A stretch of 64,000 bases of DNA from Parapedobacter indicus (GTDB taxonomy: Bacteria > Bacteroidota > Bacteroidia > Sphingobacteriales > Sphingobacteriaceae), in contig NZ_FOQO01000004.1 of NCBI RefSeq assembly GCF_900113765.1, positions 124,001 through 188,000 of the forward strand, given 5' to 3'. Under the pieces are notes generated by a model that saw only the letters and a list, made by a program, of their open reading frames with translations, was not told the origin of the DNA and ran no database searches. The position numbers and the translations under genes are program-made. Position 1 is the stretch's first letter. Each line of letters opens with the position of its first letter. Below are positions 51,341 to 60,485 of this stretch, piece by piece.

Positions 51341-53560
51341 TCAATTTGCCACCTCCCACATTGATTTTAATGAATGCACGTCTGCTTTGATCAGGCGGAG
51401 TTTGCCTGCTGTCCGGACTCCATAGGTATCGTGCTGTTCATCAGGCATAAAGCACGAAGAGATAACCACTTCTCCACCGTTGCCAAACACTTCTATAGAA
51501 TTACGATCCAATAGAATACGTAGGTTTATCTTTCCGTCTTTGGGCTTCAATGGAGCCGCTCCGAGGTTGTTTCTGTCGTTCACTTCCCCAGCGGTTTGGG
51601 CTACCCAATCTTCCGGGATTATCCCGTTGCGCATGGCAGGCCCACTACAAGCAATGGACTGCGTTTTCGTATCGTACGATAGCGTTACATCGCTCAAAAT
51701 CAACTCAAAAGACGAAGATTGACTTACATCCAGATCGAATTCCATATCGTACTGATCGCCATCCAATACCTCCCATTGATGCTCTTTCTCAATCGTCTGA
51801 TTCTCCCAGGAATAGGTCTGATCGTACAGATTTTTAATATCTCCAACCGGAAGGCGGAATGCCTTCACACCATCGGCTGTCGTGCGCAATGTAACTTCCG
51901 TGGGAAAAGTCATTTGCTGTTCAAAAGGCATCCCGGGGTACCGCTGCGTGGGCATCCACGCGATACTGACACACCGATCATCTGGCATATCGCTCCAAGT
52001 CATCGCCGCATAATAATTGACACCGTAGTCACCACGTAATACCTCGGTTTCGGGTGTAAAGTTCGTACCGTCGAAACTGCCGATCACATAATCGCCGTTT
52101 GCACCAAAGAACAGCCACTTTCTATTGTTCGGATCACCATCCAGTGGCAACGGTTCGAATCCGGGGCACTCGCGTACGCCATCGATTGCAAACGAGCTTA
52201 AATGCTTCCACTCTTTTAGATTGTTCGAACCAAATAATCCAAACTCATAACCCTCATCCATAAACAGGGACATGATCCATTTTTGGGACTTTTCGTCCCA
52301 AACCACTTTAGGGTCGCGGTTGGCGTGCTTGATGTGCGTCAAGATCGGGTTCTGGTCATAGTAGGTAAATGTCTGGCCGCCGTCTGTACTGTAAGCGATG
52401 CACTGTGTACACAATGGGCCCAGACCGTCGCCTGGATTACCACCATTGGTAATGAATGCGATGATGGTTTTTTCCTCTCCGGTCTGGAAACCCGCGACAT
52501 TATTTACATCGACAACAGCCGAGCCCGACCAGCAGCCGGACCACACTTTATGCGGCGTGATGTGGCTGGGCACCTGCTCCCAATGCACCAAATCCTTGCT
52601 GATGGCATGGCCCCAGTCTTTGTAAGCCCCTGGACGATGCGGGGGCATATACTGAAAAAACAGGTGGTACACGCCATCGTAATAAACGAGTCCATTGGGA
52701 TCGTTCAACCAGTTCTTTTTAGCAGTGAAATGAAACTGCGGCCGATATTTCTCGGTGTAATATGTTGGTCGCCCATCCGCTAGTTCGCTCACTTGCGACA
52801 ATTCCATAATTCGGTCATCAGGCAGGGATTTGTTCCACAACGCGACAATATCGATAAGTCCTTCGAAGGTCGCTTCGACATCCTCCTGAGTGACATCTGC
52901 ATATCCATATGCTTTTTTATACTGAGCCCCAATAAGTAAGGGCCGCCGGTTCCAATCCCGGATCTGGCCCACGGTTACCTCGTCGTCGCGCAATTGACCA
53001 TTAATGTAAAGTTCCGATCGTTCACCATTGAAACGGAAAACGACATCGTGCCAAGCGTTCAGTTCGGCGGCTGGCACTTCATAACGCAACAGGTGAGCTC
53101 CGGCAATTTCATCGCTACCTATCTTTGCTTCGATATACACAGCTTCGCCGATACGATTAAACGCGATGCTATATGCTAAATTCTGGTCATTGCCCGACTT
53201 GGTCAGGACGGGGGCATAATCGGTAACCGCATTTGCCTGTACGCGGGCATATAGCGTGATGAGCTTGCCACTCAGATTTAACTCATCATTCACCCCTTGC
53301 CCGGCATCCAACCACGATGTGCTGCTGAAGCGCGCGGCCCTGCCTTCTCCCCCCCGTTTTTTGGACATCACGGCTTCATTTCCTTCCAAATCGACTAGCG
53401 ATACGTTTCCGTGCGCTCGTAAACCGCTGTTCACACCGGCTTGGTCTGCTAAGTCGGCAAACGACCATACCGCTACCGCATCTTCAAAGATAGGTCGGCT
53501 CGGATCAGTAGCGCTAACCAACAACACCAGGGCAAGGCTGCACGCAACTATTTTTCTCAT
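51341..53560 (-). CDS. GH32 fructan hydrolase with N-terminal LamG-like domain
   Basis: 739 residues from ATG 53560, chosen because AAGGATAG precedes it and a signal peptide follows (MRKIVACSLALVLLVSA). Residues about 25-255 form a concanavalin/LamG-like beta-sandwich (WSFADLADQAG, GRAARFSSTSWLDAG, YINGQLRDDEV). The GH32 five-bladed propeller follows with NDPNG (nucleophile Asp287), RDPKV (transition-state Asp) and ECPGFEP (acid/base Glu), then the C-terminal sandwich (LRILLDRNSIEVFGNGGE). All three catalytic motifs are intact, so it should cleave beta-fructosyl bonds as an invertase, inulinase or levanase. It starts 10 bp after the susD stop. Confidence 0.93.
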   Translation of the reverse strand: MRKIVACSLALVLLVSATDPSRPIFEDAVAVWSFADLADQAGVNSGLRAHGNVSLVDLEGNEAVMSKKRGGEGRAARFSSTSWLDAGQGVNDELNLSGKLITLYARVQANAVTDYAPVLTKSGNDQNLAYSIAFNRIGEAVYIEAKIGSDEIAGAHLLRYEVPAAELNAWHDVVFRFNGERSELYINGQLRDDEVTVGQIRDWNRRPLLIGAQYKKAYGYADVTQEDVEATFEGLIDIVALWNKSLPDDRIMELSQVSELADGRPTYYTEKYRPQFHFTAKKNWLNDPNGLVYYDGVYHLFFQYMPPHRPGAYKDWGHAISKDLVHWEQVPSHITPHKVWSGCWSGSAVVDVNNVAGFQTGEEKTIIAFITNGGNPGDGLGPLCTQCIAYSTDGGQTFTYYDQNPILTHIKHANRDPKVVWDEKSQKWIMSLFMDEGYEFGLFGSNNLKEWKHLSSFAIDGVRECPGFEPLPLDGDPNNRKWLFFGANGDYVIGSFDGTNFTPETEVLRGDYGVNYYAAMTWSDMPDDRCVSIAWMPTQRYPGMPFEQQMTFPTEVTLRTTADGVKAFRLPVGDIKNLYDQTYSWENQTIEKEHQWEVLDGDQYDMEFDLDVSQSSSFELILSDVTLSYDTKTQSIACSGPAMRNGIIPEDWVAQTAGEVNDRNNLGAAPLKPKDGKINLRILLDRNSIEVFGNGGEVVISSCFMPDEQHDTYGVRTAGKLRLIKADVHSLKSMWEVAN

Positions 53561-53570
53561 ATCGCTATCC

Positions 53571-55289
53571 TTACCAACCTGCATTCTGTTTATATAATCC
53601 CTTCACGTAGCTGATCTGCACCTCAGGAATCGGAAAATATTCATCACGGTTTTTAGTGAAGTTAGCGTCTCTCAGGTACGACCGTCTGGTTTTTTCCACG
53701 TTAAAATAGGCATTCATATATTCGGCCGCAATACCCCAGCGCACCAAATCGAAGAACCATTTGCCTTCCGTTGCAAACTCCAGGTGACGCTCCCAGCGGA
53801 GTGCCCGTAGCGCAAATTCCTTGGTCCAAGCCGGGCAATTCAGGCCCGGCCGATACGGCTGCACGTCGAACCTGCCGGTCGGGGTCCCGTCGGCAAACTT
53901 CAACCGATCGGTACTGTTGGCCGCACGTTCCCGGATCTCGTTGATCAGCCGAAGGGCTTCGTCCATCTCCTGTTCAAGCTGGATCAACGCCTCAGCGCGC
54001 CACAGCATCACCTCATCGAGCCGCAATACATCCCAGTTCAGGCCCGCCCCCATAAAGGGGTTTGTCTTTTTAAAGCAGTCTGAAGTTGGTGACACCAGCA
54101 GTTTCTGGCTCATGGAATATCCGTACACCTCAGGCGTACGTACCCAATTTTCGCCCATGATATAGGAAGGCGCATATTTCCAGGGCATACCGGGCACCGC
54201 CGCCGTGTGCATCAGGCGCGGGTCCATCGGGGTGGCAGCGAAAGCGTCTTTGTTATCCAGTAGGATACCTGTATTGAAATTTTCGAAATCCGGTACACCA
54301 TTTACCGTTTTATAGCGGTTCATCATATTGACAGAAGGCTGTAGAAAGCCACAGCAGCCATAGTCCGAATTTACCGGCGACACCAGCCACGAATTCAAGC
54401 GGCCCGTCTGCGAATCCGTGGTATACTGGATGGCCCAGATGGATTCCGTACCATTTTCATACTCGCACAGGAAATTCTCGGCAAAATCCGGCGCCAGGTG
54501 CTTTCCTGAATTGTCGATAATATCCTTGCACAACGCCGCTACTTCGGTCAGTTTTTCGCGGTTGATGTTGATGACGTTATGGTTGTCGTCCTGCTCATAT
54601 GCCGCGAAAATCAGTGTCTTCGCCAGGTACGCTTTAGCCGCAAAACCCGTAGGCCTACCCACTTCAGCTTGCACATCCGGCAACACACCCGCCGCAAAGC
54701 GGAAATCCTCGATTAATTTCCCCCACAGCTCTTGGTCAGACAATGCATCATTACTCACCTTGTCGTACATATCCTGTGGCGTATCCTCATCGATATAGGG
54801 GAAAAATTTGAAACACTGTTTCATGTACATGTAGATGTGACCACGTAGGAACCGCAGCTCGGCGATGCGCTGTTCCCGAAGCGGATATTGCTCGGCCGTC
54901 AGGTTTTTCACCCTTCGCAATGCATCGTGGACGCGCCCAACGGCCACATAGTGCACCCACCACAGGTTATCCAGGTCGCCAACGTTGGTAGGCTGCATAT
55001 AAGTGAATGTTTCCCAACGGTTGCGCTCAGCATTGTCGTTGGTGCCCGATCCGCCCTTGTACGCTTCGCCCCCGCGTACGGTTCCCTCCTCGTAAGGCAT
55101 GCCCATCTGTTTGTTGAAGTGATTCTGTCCCACGAACGAGTAGGCAGCGTTGATCATTTTTTCGACTTGCTCCGGCTCATTCAAATCTTCATCGGCAACA
55201 ACGCCCTGAGGCTTGGTATCCAGCATGGACTCGCACGCACCGGATAGCACCAGGATAAGACCGAGACCGAATATGTTTAATGCTTTCAT
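53571..55289 (-). CDS. SusD/RagB family lipoprotein, fructan locus
   Basis: 572 residues, lipobox (LVLSGAC). SusD marks: SMLDTKPQGVVADEDL, the helical TPR-like part, LRLDEVMLWRAEALIQLEQEMDEALRLINEIRERA, and EFATEGKWFFDLVRWG, ending in YKQNAGW. A surface lipoprotein that should bind fructan and act with the SusC protein encoded 24 bp upstream. Confidence 0.93.
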   Translation of the reverse strand: MKALNIFGLGLILVLSGACESMLDTKPQGVVADEDLNEPEQVEKMINAAYSFVGQNHFNKQMGMPYEEGTVRGGEAYKGGSGTNDNAERNRWETFTYMQPTNVGDLDNLWWVHYVAVGRVHDALRRVKNLTAEQYPLREQRIAELRFLRGHIYMYMKQCFKFFPYIDEDTPQDMYDKVSNDALSDQELWGKLIEDFRFAAGVLPDVQAEVGRPTGFAAKAYLAKTLIFAAYEQDDNHNVININREKLTEVAALCKDIIDNSGKHLAPDFAENFLCEYENGTESIWAIQYTTDSQTGRLNSWLVSPVNSDYGCCGFLQPSVNMMNRYKTVNGVPDFENFNTGILLDNKDAFAATPMDPRLMHTAAVPGMPWKYAPSYIMGENWVRTPEVYGYSMSQKLLVSPTSDCFKKTNPFMGAGLNWDVLRLDEVMLWRAEALIQLEQEMDEALRLINEIRERAANSTDRLKFADGTPTGRFDVQPYRPGLNCPAWTKEFALRALRWERHLEFATEGKWFFDLVRWGIAAEYMNAYFNVEKTRRSYLRDANFTKNRDEYFPIPEVQISYVKGLYKQNAGW

Positions 55290-55313
55290 GATTCTTAATC
55301 TTAAAATTTACAG

Positions 55314-58300
55314 TTAGAAAGAAACGTTTATCGCAAACGTCATCGAAAATGGCAGCGGGTATCCGCTTCCCGGCGTTTCCGGATCCAACCCGGTATACGG
55401 GTTGTCGCCCCACGTCTTTTTGATCAGCAATACGTTGTCGGCACGCAAAGCCAGGCGTACCCGTTTCATGCGCACCTGATCCAGCAATGCGGTAGGCAGG
55501 GTATACCCCAGTTCCATGTTCCGGATTTTCATATACGAACCGGTTTCCACGTAGTAGGTCGAAAACCGTCCTTCGTCGTTGTAATTATTGATGGATATCG
55601 CCGGGATGGTCGTATTGGTGTTGGTTGGTGTCCAAGCGTCCAACAAGCGCGTACCGTAGTTTTCGCCGGATGTACTCAACGCGTAGATATCGGTCCAGGA
55701 TTTCCAACCCTGTACATTAAGCTTCTTGCCCGCCAGCCCGTTGAAGAATACGGCGAAGTCGAAGTTTTTCCATGTCACGCCCACGTTTACCCCATACTCC
55801 GCGCTGGGGTCTTGATTGCCCAGCCACGCGCGGTCCTCCTGATCGATCTTACCGTCGCCGTTTACATCCTGAAAACGGATACGCCCCGGCGCTGCACCCA
55901 CCTGCGTAGCGTGCGCATCCACCTCGGCTTGCGATTGGAAGAGGCCGTCGGCAATGTAGCCGTACATCGACGAGCGCGAGCGCCCCAGGATGTTTTGATC
56001 GGTTCCGTTTCCGGCAAAATTATTGATGACCTCATCGGGTACCTTCAAGATCCGCTGCTTATTGTGCGAAACCACGCCACTGATGTTCAGCCCCACATCA
56101 CCGAAATTATCCGCGTAGTTCAGGGTCAATTCGATGCCCTTGTTATCGATATCCGCACCATTCAACCACATTTGGGCGCCTTCACCGAGTGTCGCCACCG
56201 TACCCGGTTTCATCAGGATATCCGTTGTCTTTTTGAGGTAATAGTCGAGCGAGCCGCCAAACTTGCCGGCAAAAAGCGCAAAATCTAGCCCAAAGTTATG
56301 CTGGGTAGTCGTTTCCCACCGCAGGTCCGGGTTGTTGCGCTGGGTACGGCGGAAACCCGAAGGCAGGTTGCTCCCACCTTCCCCGGTAAAATCATAGGCG
56401 GTCCCCCAGTTCCAGTCCCATACGGAATTGAGGTCGTAAAGCGGACTGTACATCAAGTAGGCCGCATAGTCATCGATCTGCGAATTGCCGTTTTGTCCCC
56501 ACCCGTAGCGGAGTTTCAATTGGGAAAATCCGGCAAGCGCGTCTTGCAGAAACGGCTCGTTATTCAGCACCCATCCAAAAGACACCGCGGGGAATGTCGC
56601 CCACCGGTTGTTAGCCCCGAATACCGAAGAAGCATCCCGGCGAAGGGTACCGGAAGCCAGGTAACGATCGCCAAAGTTATAATTGAATTTTCCAAACCAC
56701 GAAATCAGCGTGTTGTTGCTGGCTCCGCCCCCATTTTCACGGTCTTCCTCACCTGCGTCCAACTGCATGTAATCCGGCGTTTCCAAGGCAAACACCCGGC
56801 GACTTCCCCAATGAGTTTGATACGAATGATCAACTGTCTCCTGCCCGACCATCACATCGAAATTATGTTTACCGACGTCGAATACATATTGCAAGATATT
56901 GCTGTTATTCCAATCGTAGTTATAGTTGGATGTCTGGTATACCCCATTCCGAGCCTCGCTCAAAAAGCCCGATTCATACGTCAAATCCATGGTCCGCCGC
57001 CAGTAACCCACGAAATCGACCCCAAAAGACGAGCGGAAATTCAGGCCTTTCAATAGCTCGATATTGAGGTACGTGTTCCCAAACAGGCGCAGGTTATCCT
57101 GATGGTTCTGCTTGTTGTCCGCTATCAAACGCACCGGATTCTGGCGATCGCTCATCCCACCGATCGGTCCGCCCCAGCCTATGCCATCCACCGTATGCAC
57201 CGGCACGATAGACATGAGCGATTTGGTGCTCCCCAGGTTTCCGTCGCCCACATTCGAACTGGAGCGCCACTGCGACACGGTGAAGTTCTCGCCGATTTTC
57301 ACCTTTCCATCCAGCCAGCTGTAATCTGTATTGATCCGCGCATTGAAGCGCCGGAAGAAACTGCCGTCGATGGTTCCCTTATTATCGTAATAATCCGCGG
57401 CCAAGAGCGCATTGCCGTTGTCCGTACCCGAAGACACCGTAACGTTGTACTGCTGAATCATGCCGGTACGTAGAATCTCCCGCTGCCAATCGGTATCGGC
57501 CGAGCGCATCGTCTGTTCGATCGGATCGAGGTATTCACGCCACGACACGTTGTCGAGCACCCAATTTCCGTTGGCATCCTGATGGTCTTCATACCGGTAC
57601 AAGCCGCCGAAATCACGCACAAACCCAATCCCGACCAGGTTGGGGTCGGCCGTCGGATTATCGTTCTTAATCGCCCAATACTGGGCGATGCCGCGCTGCT
57701 CTGTATTCATCAATTCGAAGGGTTTTGCGCTGCTGGTGAGGGTATTGGAAGCCGTAAAATCAACGGTCGTTCCTTTCTTGCCACGCCGCGTGGTAATAAT
57801 AATCACGCCGTTCGCCGCACGCGACCCGTAAATGGAGGCCGACGATGCATCTTTCAGCACCTGGATGGATTCGATATCCATGGTGGCCAGCTCCGCCATG
57901 GAACGGGTGGTCGGGGTACCATCGATGATATACAGCGGATTGTTGTTGTTCAACGTACCCTCGCCGCGGATGCGTACCGCTGCCGACGGGTCCGGCGAGC
58001 CGTTTACGGTAACGGCCATCCCAGCCACCCTACCCTGGGCAGCCCGCATGGCACTGCCCGTCGTGCTGGAGCGGAGCTGATCTACGTTGATCACGGACAC
58101 GGCCCCGGTCAAATCTGCTTTGCGCTGGGTGGTGTAACCGGTCACGACGACCTCGTCGAGGTTCAAGGCATCTTCAACCAGCCGTATTGTCAATTCCTGC
58201 ACGGTAGCCGCCGCCAATTCCGTGGTCTTATAGCCCACATAACTGAATGTCAGGGTGCTGGTACTGCCTACGCGCAAGGTAAAGCGCCCATCGGCATCGG

Positions 58301-58517
58301 TACTCGTGCTGTTGCCTCCCGTCCCCTTTTCGATAATGGAGACATTGGACAATGGCGCCCCGTTCTTGTCCAACACCGTACCGGACACCAAGATCTGCTC
58401 TTGGTTGATCATCAGGGAACTAGCGCCAGCCACCCCCTGCCCGGCAAACATGCAAAATAAAAACAGGAGCGCAAACTGGCCCACCATTTTCTTCGTTTCA
58501 TTTATTTTTCGTTTCAT
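55314..58517 (-). CDS. SusC/RagA family TonB-linked outer-membrane protein, fructan locus
   Basis: 1067 residues. Signal peptide (VGQFALLFLFCMFAGQGVAGA), carboxypeptidase-regulatory domain (VSGTVLDKNGAPLSNVSI), SusC box (LDEVVVTGYTTQRKADLTGAV), plug (ASSASIYGSRAANGVIIITTRRG) and a long barrel ending in MTFAINVSF. No STN domain. It starts in a 4-bp overlap (ATGA) with the stop of the upstream GH32 gene, so translation of the two is coupled. Confidence 0.95.
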   Translation of the reverse strand: MKRKINETKKMVGQFALLFLFCMFAGQGVAGASSLMINQEQILVSGTVLDKNGAPLSNVSIIEKGTGGNSTSTDADGRFTLRVGSTSTLTFSYVGYKTTELAAATVQELTIRLVEDALNLDEVVVTGYTTQRKADLTGAVSVINVDQLRSSTTGSAMRAAQGRVAGMAVTVNGSPDPSAAVRIRGEGTLNNNNPLYIIDGTPTTRSMAELATMDIESIQVLKDASSASIYGSRAANGVIIITTRRGKKGTTVDFTASNTLTSSAKPFELMNTEQRGIAQYWAIKNDNPTADPNLVGIGFVRDFGGLYRYEDHQDANGNWVLDNVSWREYLDPIEQTMRSADTDWQREILRTGMIQQYNVTVSSGTDNGNALLAADYYDNKGTIDGSFFRRFNARINTDYSWLDGKVKIGENFTVSQWRSSSNVGDGNLGSTKSLMSIVPVHTVDGIGWGGPIGGMSDRQNPVRLIADNKQNHQDNLRLFGNTYLNIELLKGLNFRSSFGVDFVGYWRRTMDLTYESGFLSEARNGVYQTSNYNYDWNNSNILQYVFDVGKHNFDVMVGQETVDHSYQTHWGSRRVFALETPDYMQLDAGEEDRENGGGASNNTLISWFGKFNYNFGDRYLASGTLRRDASSVFGANNRWATFPAVSFGWVLNNEPFLQDALAGFSQLKLRYGWGQNGNSQIDDYAAYLMYSPLYDLNSVWDWNWGTAYDFTGEGGSNLPSGFRRTQRNNPDLRWETTTQHNFGLDFALFAGKFGGSLDYYLKKTTDILMKPGTVATLGEGAQMWLNGADIDNKGIELTLNYADNFGDVGLNISGVVSHNKQRILKVPDEVINNFAGNGTDQNILGRSRSSMYGYIADGLFQSQAEVDAHATQVGAAPGRIRFQDVNGDGKIDQEDRAWLGNQDPSAEYGVNVGVTWKNFDFAVFFNGLAGKKLNVQGWKSWTDIYALSTSGENYGTRLLDAWTPTNTNTTIPAISINNYNDEGRFSTYYVETGSYMKIRNMELGYTLPTALLDQVRMKRVRLALRADNVLLIKKTWGDNPYTGLDPETPGSGYPLPFSMTFAINVSF

Positions 58518-60046
58518 AAATTAGGGTTATTAAGATTAGCTATCTTTTCGATTTTTACATCCCGGATGGCAGCATTACCATTCTTGACATAGAAGAAGAG
58601 GTTATTTCCCTTTTGTTCAGGCAACCGATTCACCACGGTCCGTTTGTTATTCACCGATACATCAAAAAAATCTTCATATACAATCACGTCCAGCAGTATC
58701 GGCTCATCCAAGCCTTTTACCGCATCGATCGAGGTGTTATGCATAAGCACCGTCTCGTGATTCGGATTCAGCGCCAACCGGTAGCCACTCGTGCGCTTAT
58801 CCGTAGCCCGCAAAAACAACCCCAGCTCCTCATAATTGCCATCCGGTTCGATGCGCATGGATATCCGGTAATTGTCGGGCAGGTCATTCACTTCCGCCAC
58901 CCCTACTTCACCAGCCGCCGTGATATCCACCCGCCCATCCGTGATGGCGACGATCGATGGAGACGAGGTCTTGATTTGCGGCATAGCCATTGGTGACGAC
59001 GCCGGCAGCACCTCGGGCAGGAATTTCGTAGCCAGTGTCCCATCCGGCTCTTGGTAAACTTCCCGGAAAAGTATCGTTCCGCCCCAAATCCGGTCGCCAT
59101 CATCCCGATCGTCGGCACGGTAAGGCGAATAGGCTACCGCAATACGACGCCCGCCCTTAAACTCGGCTGTTTTATAAACACACTCGAAATGTGCGATCAA
59201 GGCTTGCGACTCGGGGTAAATCCAGGGCCCGTAAGGTGCTTTGGCCATTACGTAATGGGTATGCCCCGCTATGCTGTACAACAGGTAATACCAATCGTTC
59301 CATTTGAAATAGTCCGCGCATTCAGGCGTGCCCTGTTGCCCGCGCAAGGGCGATTCCACTTCCTCCCAGTTTTTCAGATCCGTAGAAACCAGGTGCACCA
59401 GGTAGCCACCGAATCCGCTGATTGCCGGCTCCTTCAGGTTGCCCGAAACGAAAAGATGGAACTGACCGTCCTCTCCCTTAAAGACCTTCGGATCCCTGAA
59501 ATCCCGACTGATACATTCCTCGGGGGCCAGGTAAAACGGATTGGGCAATTGCTTCTCATAGGTGTAGCCCCCATCCTTGCTGACCGCATAACTCAGCTGC
59601 TCATGCACCCCGTTTTCATCCTTTACGCGCGTCGCATAAAACGCATAAAACTGATCGTTAGCTGCTATGACGGATCCCGTGCAAATCGACTTTTCCCACG
59701 CCTCATTATCGATGCCCAACGCCACCGGGTGGTGCTCCCAATGAACAAGGTCCGTGGTGGTACTCAAAGCCCATTGATGCCCACCCAAGCCATCCAAACC
59801 GGCATGATGCCCTTCGTCCAACAGCCAGTATAAATAGAATGTGCCATTGTGGTAATAAGGCATGCCATCGCCCGAAAACAAATGCGGTTCGATGGGTTTG
59901 AAATATTGCAGCTGTGTGGTCCGTTGGATCGAAGGATCATAGTCTTTTACCACTTGCGCGGATGAAGACGCTGCAACCAACAGCAGCAAAACGAAGGCAC
60001 TGCAGATTTTGTAATGAATAGACAAACACTTAAATCGACTAGACAT
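58514..60046 (-). CDS. GH32 family fructosidase, first gene of the fructan operon
   Basis: 510 residues from ATG 60046 (MSSRFKCLSIHYKICSAFVLLLLVAASSSA, signal peptide). GH32 propeller with a variant first motif, FSGDGMPYYHNGTFYLYW, in which the Asp of NDPNG is kept within GDG. The other two motifs are standard: FRDPKVF and GTPECADYFKWNDWYYLLYS. A C-terminal beta-sandwich (YRISMRIEPDGNYEELGLFLRA) completes the enzyme. It is the promoter-proximal gene and overlaps susC by 4 bp. It should act on beta-fructosides; fine specificity is unknown. Confidence 0.88.
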   Translation of the reverse strand: MSSRFKCLSIHYKICSAFVLLLLVAASSSAQVVKDYDPSIQRTTQLQYFKPIEPHLFSGDGMPYYHNGTFYLYWLLDEGHHAGLDGLGGHQWALSTTTDLVHWEHHPVALGIDNEAWEKSICTGSVIAANDQFYAFYATRVKDENGVHEQLSYAVSKDGGYTYEKQLPNPFYLAPEECISRDFRDPKVFKGEDGQFHLFVSGNLKEPAISGFGGYLVHLVSTDLKNWEEVESPLRGQQGTPECADYFKWNDWYYLLYSIAGHTHYVMAKAPYGPWIYPESQALIAHFECVYKTAEFKGGRRIAVAYSPYRADDRDDGDRIWGGTILFREVYQEPDGTLATKFLPEVLPASSPMAMPQIKTSSPSIVAITDGRVDITAAGEVGVAEVNDLPDNYRISMRIEPDGNYEELGLFLRATDKRTSGYRLALNPNHETVLMHNTSIDAVKGLDEPILLDVIVYEDFFDVSVNNKRTVVNRLPEQKGNNLFFYVKNGNAAIRDVKIEKIANLNNPNL

Positions 60047-60095
60047 GGTTATAAAAGTTACATGAAACAAGGCATAATTGGCACCAGTTCGAGGT

Positions 60096-60126
60096 CAAAT
60101 ATAGGGGCGATATTTACAAAAACAAA
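60096..60126 (-). promoter_or_regulatory. Promoter of the GH32-SusCD operon
   Basis: On the minus strand TTTG (60126-60123), 19 bp, TATATTTG (60103-60096): a perfect Bacteroidota promoter. Transcription would start near 60089 with a leader of about 43 nt. Confidence 0.78.
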
Positions 60127-60152
60127 ACTATTTTATCACAATTTATTATCAT

Positions 60153-60164
60153 AATGTTTACATT
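60153..60164. promoter_or_regulatory. Operator of the fructan operon
   Basis: AATGT-TT-ACATT, a perfect palindrome. Its centre is about 70 bp upstream of the predicted operon start, beyond the -33 element, which fits activation or looping better than simple blocking. Confidence 0.6.
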
Positions 60165-60314
60165 TAAAACAAAAAAGAAACCGTTGTTTTCACTAAATCC
60201 CCATACAACTCAAAACTTCCCATTCCTAATTTTTCACAATACACTCATATTAAGAATAATGAAAACAAATCTCTATCTACAACACCTTGCATAATTGGTA
60301 GGGTTACATACATT

Positions 60315-60328
60315 AAATGTAAACATTT
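60315..60328. promoter_or_regulatory. Second operator in the fructan control region
   Basis: AAATGT-AA-ACATTT, a perfect palindrome of the same family as the site at 60153-60164, 164 bp away. It could pair with the promoter-distal or regulator-proximal half-sites for looping. Confidence 0.58.
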
Positions 60329-60451
60329 TGGCGAAAAATATTTTTTAATTGATGAATAATTGCCGACTAAGTTTAACCACAAGGAAGGTAATTGCAGAAA
60401 AAATTTTACACCTTACTGCAATAAATGTAAAAATACTTTAATAAATAATAT

Positions 60452-60459
60452 TACATTTG
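60452..60459 (+). promoter_or_regulatory. -7-like element of the regulator gene, overlapping an operator half-site
   Basis: TACATTTG fits TAnnTTTG and contains the half-site TACATT. It ends 27 bp before ATG 60486. No TTTG lies at the usual distance. Overlap with a half-site suggests the regulator represses itself. Confidence 0.45.
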
Positions 60460-60485
60460 ACACCACAATGTAAACACCTTTAATT

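Larger units (their letters stand above)
60047..60485. other. 439-bp divergent control region of the fructan locus
   Basis: An AT-rich intergenic region between the divergent GH32 operon and regulator gene. It holds a complete promoter for the minus-strand operon and at least two full and three half copies of AATGTwwACATT; no coding sequence is seen. Half-sites include AAATGTAAAAA near 60424, TTACATTT near 60452 and AATGTAAACA near 60468. Confidence 0.7.

Noticed and set aside
57582..58460. Long open frame on the plus strand (292 codons)
   Set aside because: It lies wholly antisense to the plug and N-terminal domains of a clear SusC gene; its product has no domain and strand bias is explained by the codon pattern of the real gene.
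59051..59833. Plus-strand open frame of 260 codons
   Set aside because: Antisense to the GH32 gene at 58514-60046; product unlike any family.
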